A DNA stretch of 57,889 bases, taken from an uncultured Eubacteriales bacterium. GTDB lineage: Bacteria; Bacillota; Clostridia; Christensenellales; Aristaeellaceae. The stretch's first letter is position 1. The number at the start of each line of letters is the position of its first letter. The notes beneath the pieces are model-generated. The model was not told the origin of the DNA. It did no database searches and worked only from the letters and a program-made list of their open reading frames with translations. Of this stretch, positions 48,169-57,123 are shown piece by piece. The stretch is from positions 1 through 57,889 of the forward strand of contig CACYTF010000012.1 of NCBI GenBank assembly GCA_902777335.1, read 5' to 3'. The position numbers and the translations under genes were made by a program.

Positions 48169-49391
48169 ACCCCGTCGACGCCCGCGCTCCCTTCCCTGCC
48201 CCTTTGCCGGATGCACAGGGCGTAGAACGCGATGGACGCCAGCTGGACCGACGTGGAGATCAGCGCCATCCAGCCCGGTCCCAGCTCGTACAGCGCGCCC
48301 ATCAGCCAGCTGCCGAGAAACCACATAACGCCGAAGCCGGTTTCGAATATGCCGAAGCCCGTGCTGCGCATGGACCGGGGCACGATGCTGCTGACGGCGG
48401 CCTTCATGATGCTCTCCTGGGCGCCCATGCCCACACCCCAGAGCACGATGCCCGCGCCCATCAGCACCGGGCTGTCGGTCAGGAACACCAGGCCGGCGAA
48501 AAAGGCGCTGCAGAGCGTCGAGAGCATCAGCGCCTTCAGGCCGATTTTGTCGAACAGCCAGCCGAAGAACAGCGCGGCGAAGGCGTCCACCCCCATGGCC
48601 GCCGCGTACAAGAGGCCCAGCGTCGCTTCCGGGAAGGCCCGGGTCTTCGCGGCATGGAGCGTGATCAGCGTGAAATCGACAAAGCCGAACGCGAACAGGC
48701 CTATGGCGATCATGTAGTACACGAAGGACTTCTTCAGCCGAAACACCTCCGGCGCGTCCGCCGTCGCTTCAAAGCGCTCCGGGTTCGGGTATCTGTGCTT
48801 CGAATACAGAACCAGCCCGATGGTGATCAGCGCCGGCACGCCGAGGGCGGCAAAGCACAGCCGGTAGGTGGAAAACAGGTTCGACGTGCCCCTGACCGCC
48901 GCGATCACAAACAGCGCGGCCGGCCCGATAAACGCCCCCAGCTGGTCCAGAAACTCCAGAAAGGCAAAGCCCTTGCCCGTGCCGACCTCGCTGGCGGCAA
49001 AGCTGACCAGCGTGTTCTTCGCCGGCTTCTTCACGGCCTTGCCGATCCGCTCCAGCACCACCAGCCCGCAGGCGATTGCCCAGCCGTTTTCGGGGATCAG
49101 CGCCAGCGCCGGTATGGCCAGCACCTGCAGCGCGTACCCGGCGATGACCAGCGTCCAGTACTTCCCCGTCCGGTCGGCGATGAAGCCGGACAGCAGGCGC
49201 AGCGAATAGCCGCACAGCTCCCCGAAGCCGGAGATGAAGCCGATGGCGGCCGCCGAGGCCCCGGCCAGGTTCAGGTATTCCCCCAGTATGCTCCGCGCGC
49301 TCTCGTGGGTCATGTCCGAGAACAGGCTGACGACGCCCATCAGCACGATGAACGCCATCGCGCCGCCGAGCCGCTTTTTTTCCGGTCGCAT
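48144..49391 (-). CDS. Major facilitator superfamily transporter
   Basis: 415 residues from ATG 49391 (GGGAGG 4 nt upstream), with 12 hydrophobic helices. The intracellular loop motif between helices 2 and 3 is present in modified form (GFIADRTGKYW), and LFDKIGLKALM in the second half. VLERIGKAVKKPAKNTLVSF is typical of a clostridial MFS subgroup without known substrate. The last eight residues and the TGA come from a 29-bp repeat, so the original C-terminus has probably been replaced. Gene stands alone, divergent from the HD gene. Confidence 0.88.
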   Translation of the reverse strand: MRPEKKRLGGAMAFIVLMGVVSLFSDMTHESARSILGEYLNLAGASAAAIGFISGFGELCGYSLRLLSGFIADRTGKYWTLVIAGYALQVLAIPALALIPENGWAIACGLVVLERIGKAVKKPAKNTLVSFAASEVGTGKGFAFLEFLDQLGAFIGPAALFVIAAVRGTSNLFSTYRLCFAALGVPALITIGLVLYSKHRYPNPERFEATADAPEVFRLKKSFVYYMIAIGLFAFGFVDFTLITLHAAKTRAFPEATLGLLYAAAMGVDAFAALFFGWLFDKIGLKALMLSTLCSAFFAGLVFLTDSPVLMGAGIVLWGVGMGAQESIMKAAVSSIVPRSMRSTGFGIFETGFGVMWFLGSWLMGALYELGPGWMALISTSVQLASIAFYALCIRQRGREGSAGVDGVESRNLSP

Positions 49392-49439
49392 ATTGCCTCC
49401 CGCGCCGGGTTCGGATGTGACCGCCCGGCGGTTCCCTCC

Positions 49440-49445
49440 AGTATA
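49440..49445 (-). promoter_or_regulatory. -10 box of the MFS gene
   Basis: TATACT on the minus strand, 48 nt before the ATG at 49391; the matching -35 is poor, so the promoter is weak or activator-dependent. Confidence 0.4.
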
Positions 49446-49499
49446 CCACATTCCCCCCGCGCTGCATAGTCGTCATACTGTTTTTGTGCGAAATCGCGG

Positions 49500-49528
49500 T
49501 TGATTGACGGCCCGTTTTTTACTATAAT
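49500..49528 (+). promoter_or_regulatory. Promoter of the HD-domain gene
   Basis: TTGATT (49500-49505) and TATAAT (49523-49528) with a 17-nt spacer, 45 nt before the ATG at 49574. Confidence 0.8.
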
Positions 49529-49573
49529 GATTGTCGGATACATACCGATCACCGAACGGATGGAGGACTGAGC

Positions 49574-50140
49574 ATGCTGACCCTGGAACGAGCGCGGGAA
49601 CTGAACAACACCATGGTCACGGAGGAGCATCTGCTGATCCACGCGATGAACGTCTCCTACGCCATGGGGGCCATGGCCCGGCACTTCGGCGAGGACGCGG
49701 AGCACTGGCAGGCCATCGGCCTGCTGCACGACTACGACTACGAGAAGTACCCGGACGAGCACCTGCGGCACACCGAGGCCCCGCTGCTGGCCGCCGGCGT
49801 CGCACCGGACGAGGTGCGCGCGATACTCTCCCACGGCTACGGCATCTGCACCGACGTGGAGCCGCTCACCAACCTGGAGAAGTCGCTGTACACCGTGGAC
49901 GAGCTGACGGGCATCATACAGGCCTGCGCCCGCATGCGGCCGAAGGGCATCACAGACCTGGAGGTCAAGAGCTTCATGAAGAAGTTCAAGGATAAGAAGT
50001 TCGCCGCCAAGTGCGACCGCGACCTGGTGCTGAAGGGCTGCGAAATGCTGGGCATGGACGTGAAGGACGTGGCTCAGATCTGCATCGAGGGCATGCGGGA
50101 ACACGCCGCCGAGATCGGCCTGCTGGGCACGGAGGCCTGA
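49574..50140 (+). CDS. HD-domain phosphohydrolase-like protein
   Basis: 188 residues. HLLIHAMNVSYAMGAMARHF supplies the first His, GLLHDYDYEKYPDEH the HD pair, HGYG a further His and NLEKSLYTVDEL the closing Asp-bearing helix. This is the short HDIG-like family often annotated 'HD domain protein' or hydrolase. Substrate unknown; nucleotide or second-messenger hydrolysis is possible given its c-di-GMP neighbours, but nothing in the sequence shows this. ATG 49574 with GGAGGA upstream; a GH5 gene follows after 48 nt. Confidence 0.85.
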   Translation: MLTLERARELNNTMVTEEHLLIHAMNVSYAMGAMARHFGEDAEHWQAIGLLHDYDYEKYPDEHLRHTEAPLLAAGVAPDEVRAILSHGYGICTDVEPLTNLEKSLYTVDELTGIIQACARMRPKGITDLEVKSFMKKFKDKKFAAKCDRDLVLKGCEMLGMDVKDVAQICIEGMREHAAEIGLLGTEA

Positions 50141-50188
50141 GGCGTTCACAGGCGGGTACGAACAGGACCGAATGACAAGGAGGATACT

Positions 50189-51223
50189 ATGCGCGTATTT
50201 ACCGGATTCCAACACGGCGTCAACCTGGGCGGATGGCTCTCGCAGTGCGACGCCACCACCGAGGCGCACTTCAACACCTTCATCACCGAGGCCGACATCC
50301 GGCGCATCAAAGACATGGGCCTGGACCACGTGCGCCTGCCCGTGGACTACAACTGGATCGAGAACGAGGCCGGCGCGCCCATCGAGGCGGGCATGAAGCA
50401 CATCGACGACTGCGTGGGCTGGTGCGAGGCCGCGGGGCTCAACCTGCTGCTGGACCTGCACAAGGCCTTCGGCTACACCTTCGACCCGCTGGAGAAGAAC
50501 GCCGACCGGGAGATCTTCTTCCACGACGCGGCGCTGCAGGCCCGCTTCATCGCGCTGTGGCAGCGGCTGGCCCGCCGGTACGGCCCCCACGCGAACGTGG
50601 CCTTCGACCTGCTGAACGAGGTCATCTCCCCGAACGTGGTCGAGCCCTGGAACGACATCGTGGAGCGGACCGTCTCCGCCATACGCGAGATCGCCCCCGA
50701 CACCTGGATCGTGGTGGGCGGCGTGTGCTACAACAACGTGCGCAGCGTGCCGCTGCTGGCGCCGCCCCACGACGAGCGGGTCGTGTACAACTTCCACTGC
50801 TACGAGCCGATGGTGTTCACGCACCAGAAGGCCTACTGGGTCGAGGGCATGCCCGACGACCTGGATGTGGCCTATCCCGACGACCTGGAGCACTACGTGG
50901 CGCTGTCGAAGCAGCTGTCCTTCGACCTGGCCGGGGCCATCGAGGGCCAGGATGTGACTGAGCTGGGGCCGGAGCTGTTCGAGGCGCTGTTCGCCCCGGC
51001 GCTGGAGGCCGCCCAGCGCAACGGCGCGCCGCTGTACTGCGGCGAGTACGGCGTCATCGACCGGGCGGACACGGCGGACACGGTGCGCTGGCTGAAGGAC
51101 ATCAGCGAGGTGTTCAACCGCCACGGCATCGGCCGGGCGCTGTGGAACTACAAGCGCAAGGACTTCGGGCTGATCGACGCGCACTACGACCCGGTGCGCG
51201 ACGCGATGGTCAAGCTGCTGTGA
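50189..51223 (+). CDS. Glycoside hydrolase family 5 enzyme, cytoplasmic
   Basis: 344 residues, ATG 50189 behind AAGGAGG. The GH5 fold runs from GVNLGGWLSQC and DHVRLPVDYNWIE through the acid/base Glu144 (FDLLNEVISP), HCYEP and the nucleophile Glu286 (LYCGEYGVI) to RALWNYKRKDFGLID. The family cleaves beta-linked glucans or mannans, or small beta-glucosides. No signal peptide or carbohydrate-binding module is present, so it should act on imported oligosaccharides. A GCCCGGAGGCCTTCGGGC hairpin follows its stop. Confidence 0.92.
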   Translation: MRVFTGFQHGVNLGGWLSQCDATTEAHFNTFITEADIRRIKDMGLDHVRLPVDYNWIENEAGAPIEAGMKHIDDCVGWCEAAGLNLLLDLHKAFGYTFDPLEKNADREIFFHDAALQARFIALWQRLARRYGPHANVAFDLLNEVISPNVVEPWNDIVERTVSAIREIAPDTWIVVGGVCYNNVRSVPLLAPPHDERVVYNFHCYEPMVFTHQKAYWVEGMPDDLDVAYPDDLEHYVALSKQLSFDLAGAIEGQDVTELGPELFEALFAPALEAAQRNGAPLYCGEYGVIDRADTADTVRWLKDISEVFNRHGIGRALWNYKRKDFGLIDAHYDPVRDAMVKLL

Positions 51224-51282
51224 GCCCGGAGGCCTTCGGGCCCGCTCCATCCCCCATACAGATGTGATTGAAGGGAACGGCC

Positions 51283-52419
51283 ATGTCGACTGCCATCCAT
51301 ATTGAGCTGAACGCGCTGTGCATACTGATGCTCTACGCCATCGCCCACCAAACCCTCGCCAACGTCAACCAGCAGATGAACCGGGTGCTGTTCCGCTGCC
51401 TGGTCTACGGCGTCATCGCCCAGCTGGCGCTGGACATACTGTGGCGGCTGATCGAAGGGCGCGTCTTTCCCGGCGCGGTCCTGGCCAATCGCGTCGTCAA
51501 CGCGCTGTATCTGTCGGCGGGGGTCATACTGGGCTGCATACTGTATCTGTATGTGCTCGAGACGCTGGGATACCCGATCACCCGAAGGCTGCAGACCCTC
51601 ATGATGCTCCCCGGGCTGCTGTTTTTAGGGCTGAACATCGTCTCCGTTTGGACAGGGTGGATCTTCACGGTGTCCCCGGAGAACATCTACGCCCACGGTC
51701 CGCTGTTCTGGCTGCAGATGATCGGCACCTACGGCATGATGGGGCTGTCGCTGACGCACCTGATATTCTACATCCTCCGCGGCGTCGATCGCGTCCCGCG
51801 CCAGACCGTGCTGTCGCTGCTGAGCTTTTACTTCATACCGATCGTCGGCGCCGTCGTCAGCCTGTTCTACACCGGCATGCCCGGCGCGTGGACCTGCTCC
51901 GCCGTATCCCTGGTGCTGGTCTACCTCTACGATCAGGACAACGAGATCGTCCGGGACGGCCTCACCGGGCTGAACAACCGCAAGACGCTGAGCGGCGTCT
52001 ACGGCGAATACGTGAAACAGGTCGACCCGCAGCGGGCGCTGTACCTGTTCATGATGGACCTGGACAGCTTCAAGCAGATCAACGACACGATGGGCCACCC
52101 GGTGGGCGACCAGGCGCTGGTGGCCGCGGCAAACCTGCTGTCCGCTTCGATGGTGGGCCAGAAGGGCATACTGGTCCGCTACGGCGGCGACGAGTTCCTG
52201 ATCATGGCCTTCTTCGAGGACGACAGGGCGGCCGAGGCGTTCCGGCAGTCCATCGGCAGGGGCTTTGCCGAATACCGGCAGAAGCACAGCCCGCCCTACA
52301 CGTTCTCCGTCAGCGTGGGCTACACCCGGTATCGCGGCGGCATGGCGCTGGAGGCCCTGGTGGAGGAAGCGGACGAAGCGCTGTACAGGGAAAAGCAGCG
52401 CGTCAAGGCGAAGCGTTAG
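51283..52419 (+). CDS. Membrane diguanylate cyclase (GGDEF)
   Basis: 378 residues from ATG 51283 (GAAGGGA upstream). Six hydrophobic helices occupy residues 5-215. The GGDEF domain follows, starting DGLTGLNNRKTL, with MMDLDSFKQINDTMGHPVGD and an intact GGDEF signature at 301-305 (RYGGDEFLIM). It should therefore make c-di-GMP from two GTP. The family of helices is unassigned. Close upstream is a GH5 gene and 18 nt downstream an unusual nuclease-like gene. Confidence 0.92.
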   Translation: MSTAIHIELNALCILMLYAIAHQTLANVNQQMNRVLFRCLVYGVIAQLALDILWRLIEGRVFPGAVLANRVVNALYLSAGVILGCILYLYVLETLGYPITRRLQTLMMLPGLLFLGLNIVSVWTGWIFTVSPENIYAHGPLFWLQMIGTYGMMGLSLTHLIFYILRGVDRVPRQTVLSLLSFYFIPIVGAVVSLFYTGMPGAWTCSAVSLVLVYLYDQDNEIVRDGLTGLNNRKTLSGVYGEYVKQVDPQRALYLFMMDLDSFKQINDTMGHPVGDQALVAAANLLSASMVGQKGILVRYGGDEFLIMAFFEDDRAAEAFRQSIGRGFAEYRQKHSPPYTFSVSVGYTRYRGGMALEALVEEADEALYREKQRVKAKR

Positions 52420-52437
52420 CGCGCCGGCATACAGCCT

Positions 52438-53199
52438 ATGAACGCTGAGCTGCTGGAGCGCAGGGTGTGCGCCGCGATCTGCCACGGCGACGGTCTGAAG
52501 GCCCGGGACATCGCGGGCCTGCTGGGCCTGGACCGGAACGCGGTCAACCGCGTGCTGTACGCGTCGCCGCTGCTCAAGGAGCTGTGCTATCAGGACAGGG
52601 ATTACCGCTGGCACGGCATCATCAAACAGGCCCGGCCCCACGCCGGGCTGTTTGAGTTTTCCGGCTACTATGGCCGGGGCCGCGATTTTATGGATCTGAC
52701 CGAGGGCGAATGGATGGATCGCCTGGCGGAGGGCTGCCAGCGGATCGGGCGGAGCCTGAACGACCGGCGGGGGCTGTTCCACTCTTTCCGCGACTGCCGG
52801 GCGCAGATGGCGCGGCTGTTTGCCGACCTGACCGACATGGCGGGCGACGCCTGCCTGAACTGGGAGATCGCCTTCGAGTTCCGCCTGAAGCGGGCCCGCT
52901 GGGTGCGCATCTACGCGGACGTGCTGGTGATCACCGAGGACAGGGTGTTCTCGCTGGAGTTCAAAATGAAAGACGCCCCGGACCCCGAGGACGTGATCCA
53001 GGCCGCGAAATACGTGTCCTATCTGGAGATCGTGTTCGGCCCGGACTACGAGGTGATCCCCGCCCTGGTGCTCACCGCCGCCCGGGAGACCTTCGACTTC
53101 GCCCCCATCGGCAACACCGGGTCCATACTCCCCTACTGCTCGGGGGACATGCTGTTCAACGTGTTTGACGAATACCTTGGGTTTTTGTCCGAAACATGA
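52438..53199 (+). CDS. PD-(D/E)XK nuclease-like protein with N-terminal winged helix
   Basis: 253 residues. Residues 1-60 look like a winged-helix domain (ARDIAGLLGLDRNAVNRVLY). Residues 140-215 carry ADVLVITEDRVFSLEFKMKD: Asp161, Glu174 and Lys176 in D-x12-ExK spacing, followed by a helix (DVIQAAKYVSYLEIVF). This matches the endonuclease-like N-domain found fused to DUF2075/Schlafen-type helicases, here standing alone. Its stop TGA is the first triplet of a 29-bp repeat, so the last residues may have been altered. Same strand and 18 nt behind the GGDEF gene. Nuclease activity is inference. Confidence 0.6.
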   Translation: MNAELLERRVCAAICHGDGLKARDIAGLLGLDRNAVNRVLYASPLLKELCYQDRDYRWHGIIKQARPHAGLFEFSGYYGRGRDFMDLTEGEWMDRLAEGCQRIGRSLNDRRGLFHSFRDCRAQMARLFADLTDMAGDACLNWEIAFEFRLKRARWVRIYADVLVITEDRVFSLEFKMKDAPDPEDVIQAAKYVSYLEIVFGPDYEVIPALVLTAARETFDFAPIGNTGSILPYCSGDMLFNVFDEYLGFLSET

Positions 53200-53515
53200 G
53201 TCACGGGGACAGGTTCCGTGACTCACTTTTTGGGTGTAAAATGAGTCAAGGTACCTGTCCCCGTGACTCATTTGGAGTAGGGGCGGCGATGCGCCGCCTG
53301 CCGGGAAGTACGATGCGTTTCGCACCCGGACGGGCGGCCATTGGCCGCCCCTACGCATGCTTCACATATACAATACGCGTTTTTGGATAGCCCCGTATGA
53401 GTCATAGGGACAGGTTCCATGACTCACTTTTGGAATGAAAAATGAGTCATGGAACCTGTCCCCTTGACTCATTTGTGGTAAAAAAACGAGTCACGGTACC
53501 TGTCCCCGTGACTCA
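53197..53515. repeat. Cluster of five 29-bp TGAGTCA elements plus a GTAGGGGCGGC element
   Basis: Copies lie at 53197-53225, 53242-53270, 53398-53426, 53443-53471 and 53487-53515. Each has TGAGTCA/TGACTCA arms (first base C in the last) around GGGACAGGTTCC or its reverse complement. Copies 1 and 3 read one way, 2, 4 and 5 the other, so neighbours form head-to-head pairs with 16-nt spacers, as in REP/BIME elements. Between pairs (53276-53355) lies a longer GTAGGGGCGG..CCGCCCCTAC inverted element. No transposase gene is in the window. The 337-bp region has no gene. Confidence 0.9.
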
Positions 53516-53536
53516 TTCCCGTGGCTTGTTCTCTGT

Positions 53537-56500
53537 CTATCCCTTCGCCCGGCTGCGCTCGTCCGCCTTTTCGAACACGGCGGCCACGCTGCCCATGCCG
53601 TCGTACCTGGCCATGCCGCAGGCGATCACCGGGCCGCCGCCCTGGGCGTTGGCGCGGGAAATGTCATCCAGCTCCGCCACCAGCGCGTCGATGGATTCGT
53701 AGTCGTGCCCCTGGGCGATGGCCACGAACTGGTCGCCGGCCACGCGGAACACCGGGCTGTGCTTGAACACGTTGCAGATGACGGCGCAGGCGTCGCGGAT
53801 CAGCTGGTTCCCCGCCTCGCGCCCCTCGGCCGCGTTCACCTGTTCGAGCCCGCAGACGCGGCACAGCGCGATGGCGTACTGCACGGACTGGCCGCCCTCG
53901 ATCTGCCGGGTCAGCGTCTGCGACATGTTGTCGTAGGCCGTCCGGTTCTTGACGCCCGTCAGCGTGTCCAGATTGGCCCGGCTGCGCGCCGCGGCCAGCT
54001 TGCGCTCGTAATCCTGCTCGCGCCGCACCTGGGCGTCGATGTTGTTGACGCCGATGATCAGCTGCGGCCGGTCCTGCTCCCGGACCAGCGCGGCCCTGAC
54101 CTCCACGTACGTGGGCTCGCCGTCCAGCACCATCCGGTACTTCAGCGAGTATACGCCCCGCTGCCCGATCTCCTCCATGACTTTGTCCCGGGTGAACAGC
54201 GTCCGGAACTTCTCGATGTCCTCCGGGAAGACGTGCTTCGCGCTCTCGATGCGGCACTGGGCCCAGAAGTCCTCGCCCGCCTTGGCAATGTCCAGCAGGG
54301 CATAGTCCGAGGTGACGCTGTACTCGTAGAAGCGGCCGGTCTCCGGGTCCACGGTGTACATGCAGATGTAGCCCGTGGCAAGCGCGTTGATGCGCGAATA
54401 GGTCTTCTGCTCCGCCTGGAGCCGGGCCATGGCCTCCTTCTGGCGCATCTGCGCGTCCACATTGCTGACGCCGACGATAATGTGCGTCCTGTCCGTGCGC
54501 ATGCGCACCGCCTTCATGCTCACATAGGTGGGCTCGCCGTTGATCAGCAGGCGGTAGGACAGCGTGAACGTGCCGTGCTCGTCCATCATCCGCATCACGT
54601 TCTGCTTGGTGAAGGCCTCGGTGAAGTATTCCCGGTCGTCCCTGTAGATGAACAGCTGCGCGTCCTTGGCGCTGGCGCTGAAGAAGTCGGCCCCGCGGCG
54701 CTCCACCACCAGGTTCTCCAGGCTGGCGTCGGTGGTGTACTCGATGAACTGCTCCGTATCCAGGTCCACATAGTAGAGGTTGATGTAGTCCGACGACAGC
54801 GCGCGGGTGACGTCGCCGATGCTGGCCCCGGTGTTGCCGGTGTCCTCCATCACCGACAGCACCGCCGCGGCCACGGCCACGCTGCCCGAGACGGCATTGA
54901 CGGCCACCCGGCGGATGAAGGAGTGGACCGTGGTCTTCTCGTCCACCGGCTCGTCCACGACGGCGCGGTTGCCGTCCTGGCTGCAGCGCAGCACCGCGCC
55001 GATGAAGGCCGCGCCATAGCCGCCGGGCAGGCCGGTGTCGTCCAGCTCCAGATCCATCGGGTCGACGCCGAACAAGCGGTTCATGAAGTCGCGGTAGGAC
55101 TTGTTGCAGCGCGTGTACCGGACCTTGCCGCCGTTGACCTCCAGTATCGCCATCGGCAGCGTGTCGAAATACCGGCGCAGCGTGTCGTCGGCATCGCCGG
55201 TGATGGCGGCCATGTCGTACAGGTTGACCCGGCCCAGCGCGGCGTAGTACTCCGACTCCTCCGGGTTCTCAAAGCAAATGTCCGCGCCGCTGCGGTGCCT
55301 CTGAAGCATCGCGTCGAAGGACATGGGCTTGCCGTAGTAGTAGCCCTGTATCTTCGTGCAGCCGATCTCCCGCAAAAACTCCACCTGCGCCTCCTGCTCC
55401 ACGCCCTCGCACACGGTCTCCACGCCCAGGCCCATGGCCATGCGGACCAGCTCGGTCAGTATGATCCGGCCCTCGTCACCGCTGTCGAACTGCTCCATGA
55501 AGCGCATGTCCAGCTTGATCAGGTCGAAGTGGATCTGCTGCAGCACGTCCAGCGACGAGTAGCCGCTGCCGAAGTCGTCCATCCACACCTGAAAGCCCAG
55601 CGCCCGGAAGCGGCTCACCTGCTCCTTCATGAAGTCGAAGTCGCTGCCGACGACGCTCTCGGTGACCTCGATCGTCAGCATGGACCGGTCGACGCCGGCC
55701 TCGTCCACCCGGCGGCGGATCTCCTCGACGATGTCGCAGCTGTCAAAGTCCATCCGCGACAGGTTGACGGACTGGGGCACCACGTACATGCCGGCCTCCG
55801 CCTGGCGCTTGATCTTCTGAAGCACCTGCTCCACCACGTAGAGGTCCAGCTTGTAGATCAGCCTGGCCTCCTCCAGCGCCGGTATGAAGTCCGCCGGCGA
55901 CAGGAACCCGCGCACCGGGTCGATCCAGCGGGACAGCGCCTCCTCGTCGCACACCCGGGCGTTGGCCGCGCGGACGATCGCCTGGTAATACACCTGTATC
56001 CAGCCGTTCTCGATGGCCTTGTCCAGGTTCTCCAATATGTACTGCCGGCGCAGCGCGCTGTCCTTCAGCTTCTCGTCGTAGTAGTTCATGCCGGAGGCGT
56101 AGGCCCCCCGCAGCGCGTCGCAGGCGATCTTGGCCCGATCCAGGGCGTTGCTGATGTGCAGATGCTCCATGCGGCTCAGGTACACGCCCACGTGCACCGG
56201 CAGCGACTTGCCCCCGTTCAGGTCGCGGCAGGCCTCAAACAGCCGGTTGATCCTGTCCTCAAGCCCTTTCTCCACGGTCAGCACCGCGAAGTGGTCCGCC
56301 CCGATGTGGCAGCAGTTCTCGTTGCTGAACAGGCCGCTCAGCACCTTCGCGAAGGCCTGCAGCAGCTTGTCGCCCTCGGAAAAGCCGTGCCGGGTGTTGT
56401 AGAACTTCATGCCGCTGAAATCCATGTACAGCAGCGCCCGGTCCGCGCGCTCCCCCGCCGCCATGGCCAGCTCGAAGAAATAGGACATGCTGGGCAGGCC

Positions 56501-56980
56501 CGTCAGGTAGTCGTAGCGGCTGGCCCGCACCAGGCTCTCCTCGTTCAGCGCGTTGCTCAGCACCTGGTTCAGCTCCGCGCCCCGGCGGCCGTACAGCCCC
56601 TCGTCGGTGTACCAGACGTGGGCCAGGCGGACGTTGGTGTCGGTCATCACGTGCTCCCCGAAGGCGTGCACGACGCGGTAGTCGGCGGTGTCCTTCACCC
56701 GCGTGCGGTAGATCACCTCGTAGGTGCCGCCCTCCATCGCGAACTTCAGGGCGGCGTCGGCGATCCGGGCCGCGTCGTCGGGATGGGTGTCCTTATACAT
56801 GTCGTGGTCCATGTCGTAGTAGGCCCGGGCGCGATCCTCGCCGTACCCGAACAGCCTGCAGAAGCCGTCCGACAGCACTAGCGTGACCACGCGCTTGTCG
56901 ATCAGCTGATAGACGGCAAACGGCTGCCTCAGGTGCTCCAGCGCATATTGTATCTGCTCCGGATAGCGGTATTTCTCCAT
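53537..56980 (-). CDS. Composite c-di-GMP protein: PAS - GGDEF - EAL - PAS - PAS - GGDEF
   Basis: 1,147 residues from ATG 56980 (GGGGAGGG upstream), soluble. A PAS domain (1-130) precedes GGDEF-1 (155-300) whose site reads GADHF (227-231). The EAL domain (315-565) is complete: EALSRW (347-352), SVNLSRM, EVTES, DDFGSGYS (468-475), IKLD, CEGVE and QGYYYGKP. Then a linker and two PAS-like repeats (each with NGEPTYV or DGEPTYV and NVDAQ/NIDAQ ends), and GGDEF-2, whose site reads AGDQF (1081-1085). Neither GGDEF can be a normal cyclase, so the protein is predicted to degrade c-di-GMP, possibly with GTP or PAS ligand control. Confidence 0.9.
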   Translation of the reverse strand: MEKYRYPEQIQYALEHLRQPFAVYQLIDKRVVTLVLSDGFCRLFGYGEDRARAYYDMDHDMYKDTHPDDAARIADAALKFAMEGGTYEVIYRTRVKDTADYRVVHAFGEHVMTDTNVRLAHVWYTDEGLYGRRGAELNQVLSNALNEESLVRASRYDYLTGLPSMSYFFELAMAAGERADRALLYMDFSGMKFYNTRHGFSEGDKLLQAFAKVLSGLFSNENCCHIGADHFAVLTVEKGLEDRINRLFEACRDLNGGKSLPVHVGVYLSRMEHLHISNALDRAKIACDALRGAYASGMNYYDEKLKDSALRRQYILENLDKAIENGWIQVYYQAIVRAANARVCDEEALSRWIDPVRGFLSPADFIPALEEARLIYKLDLYVVEQVLQKIKRQAEAGMYVVPQSVNLSRMDFDSCDIVEEIRRRVDEAGVDRSMLTIEVTESVVGSDFDFMKEQVSRFRALGFQVWMDDFGSGYSSLDVLQQIHFDLIKLDMRFMEQFDSGDEGRIILTELVRMAMGLGVETVCEGVEQEAQVEFLREIGCTKIQGYYYGKPMSFDAMLQRHRSGADICFENPEESEYYAALGRVNLYDMAAITGDADDTLRRYFDTLPMAILEVNGGKVRYTRCNKSYRDFMNRLFGVDPMDLELDDTGLPGGYGAAFIGAVLRCSQDGNRAVVDEPVDEKTTVHSFIRRVAVNAVSGSVAVAAAVLSVMEDTGNTGASIGDVTRALSSDYINLYYVDLDTEQFIEYTTDASLENLVVERRGADFFSASAKDAQLFIYRDDREYFTEAFTKQNVMRMMDEHGTFTLSYRLLINGEPTYVSMKAVRMRTDRTHIIVGVSNVDAQMRQKEAMARLQAEQKTYSRINALATGYICMYTVDPETGRFYEYSVTSDYALLDIAKAGEDFWAQCRIESAKHVFPEDIEKFRTLFTRDKVMEEIGQRGVYSLKYRMVLDGEPTYVEVRAALVREQDRPQLIIGVNNIDAQVRREQDYERKLAAARSRANLDTLTGVKNRTAYDNMSQTLTRQIEGGQSVQYAIALCRVCGLEQVNAAEGREAGNQLIRDACAVICNVFKHSPVFRVAGDQFVAIAQGHDYESIDALVAELDDISRANAQGGGPVIACGMARYDGMGSVAAVFEKADERSRAKG

Positions 56981-57029
56981 AAGCAGCCCTCCCCGGTTTC
57001 GTCGCGTCGGGACATATCGACACAAAATA

Positions 57030-57059
57030 AGTATAGCATGCCGCCATTGCCACTGTCTA
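57030..57059 (-). promoter_or_regulatory. Promoter of the composite c-di-GMP gene
   Basis: TAGACA (57059-57054) and TATACT (57035-57030) on the minus strand with an 18-nt spacer, 50 nt before the start codon. Confidence 0.5.
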
Positions 57060-57123
57060 CCTGATATATGGGCAAAAATACAACAAATTAATAAACGCAC
57101 GCATCGACAGCGCAATTTTGCGC

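Noticed and set aside
53197..53515. CRISPR array
   Set aside because: The 29-bp units are palindromic, alternate in orientation, have irregular short spacers and no cas gene; they are REP-like elements.
53705..56881. 1,058-codon plus-strand frame opposite the composite c-di-GMP gene
   Set aside because: Shadow of the EAL/PAS gene; composition and lack of start signals exclude it.
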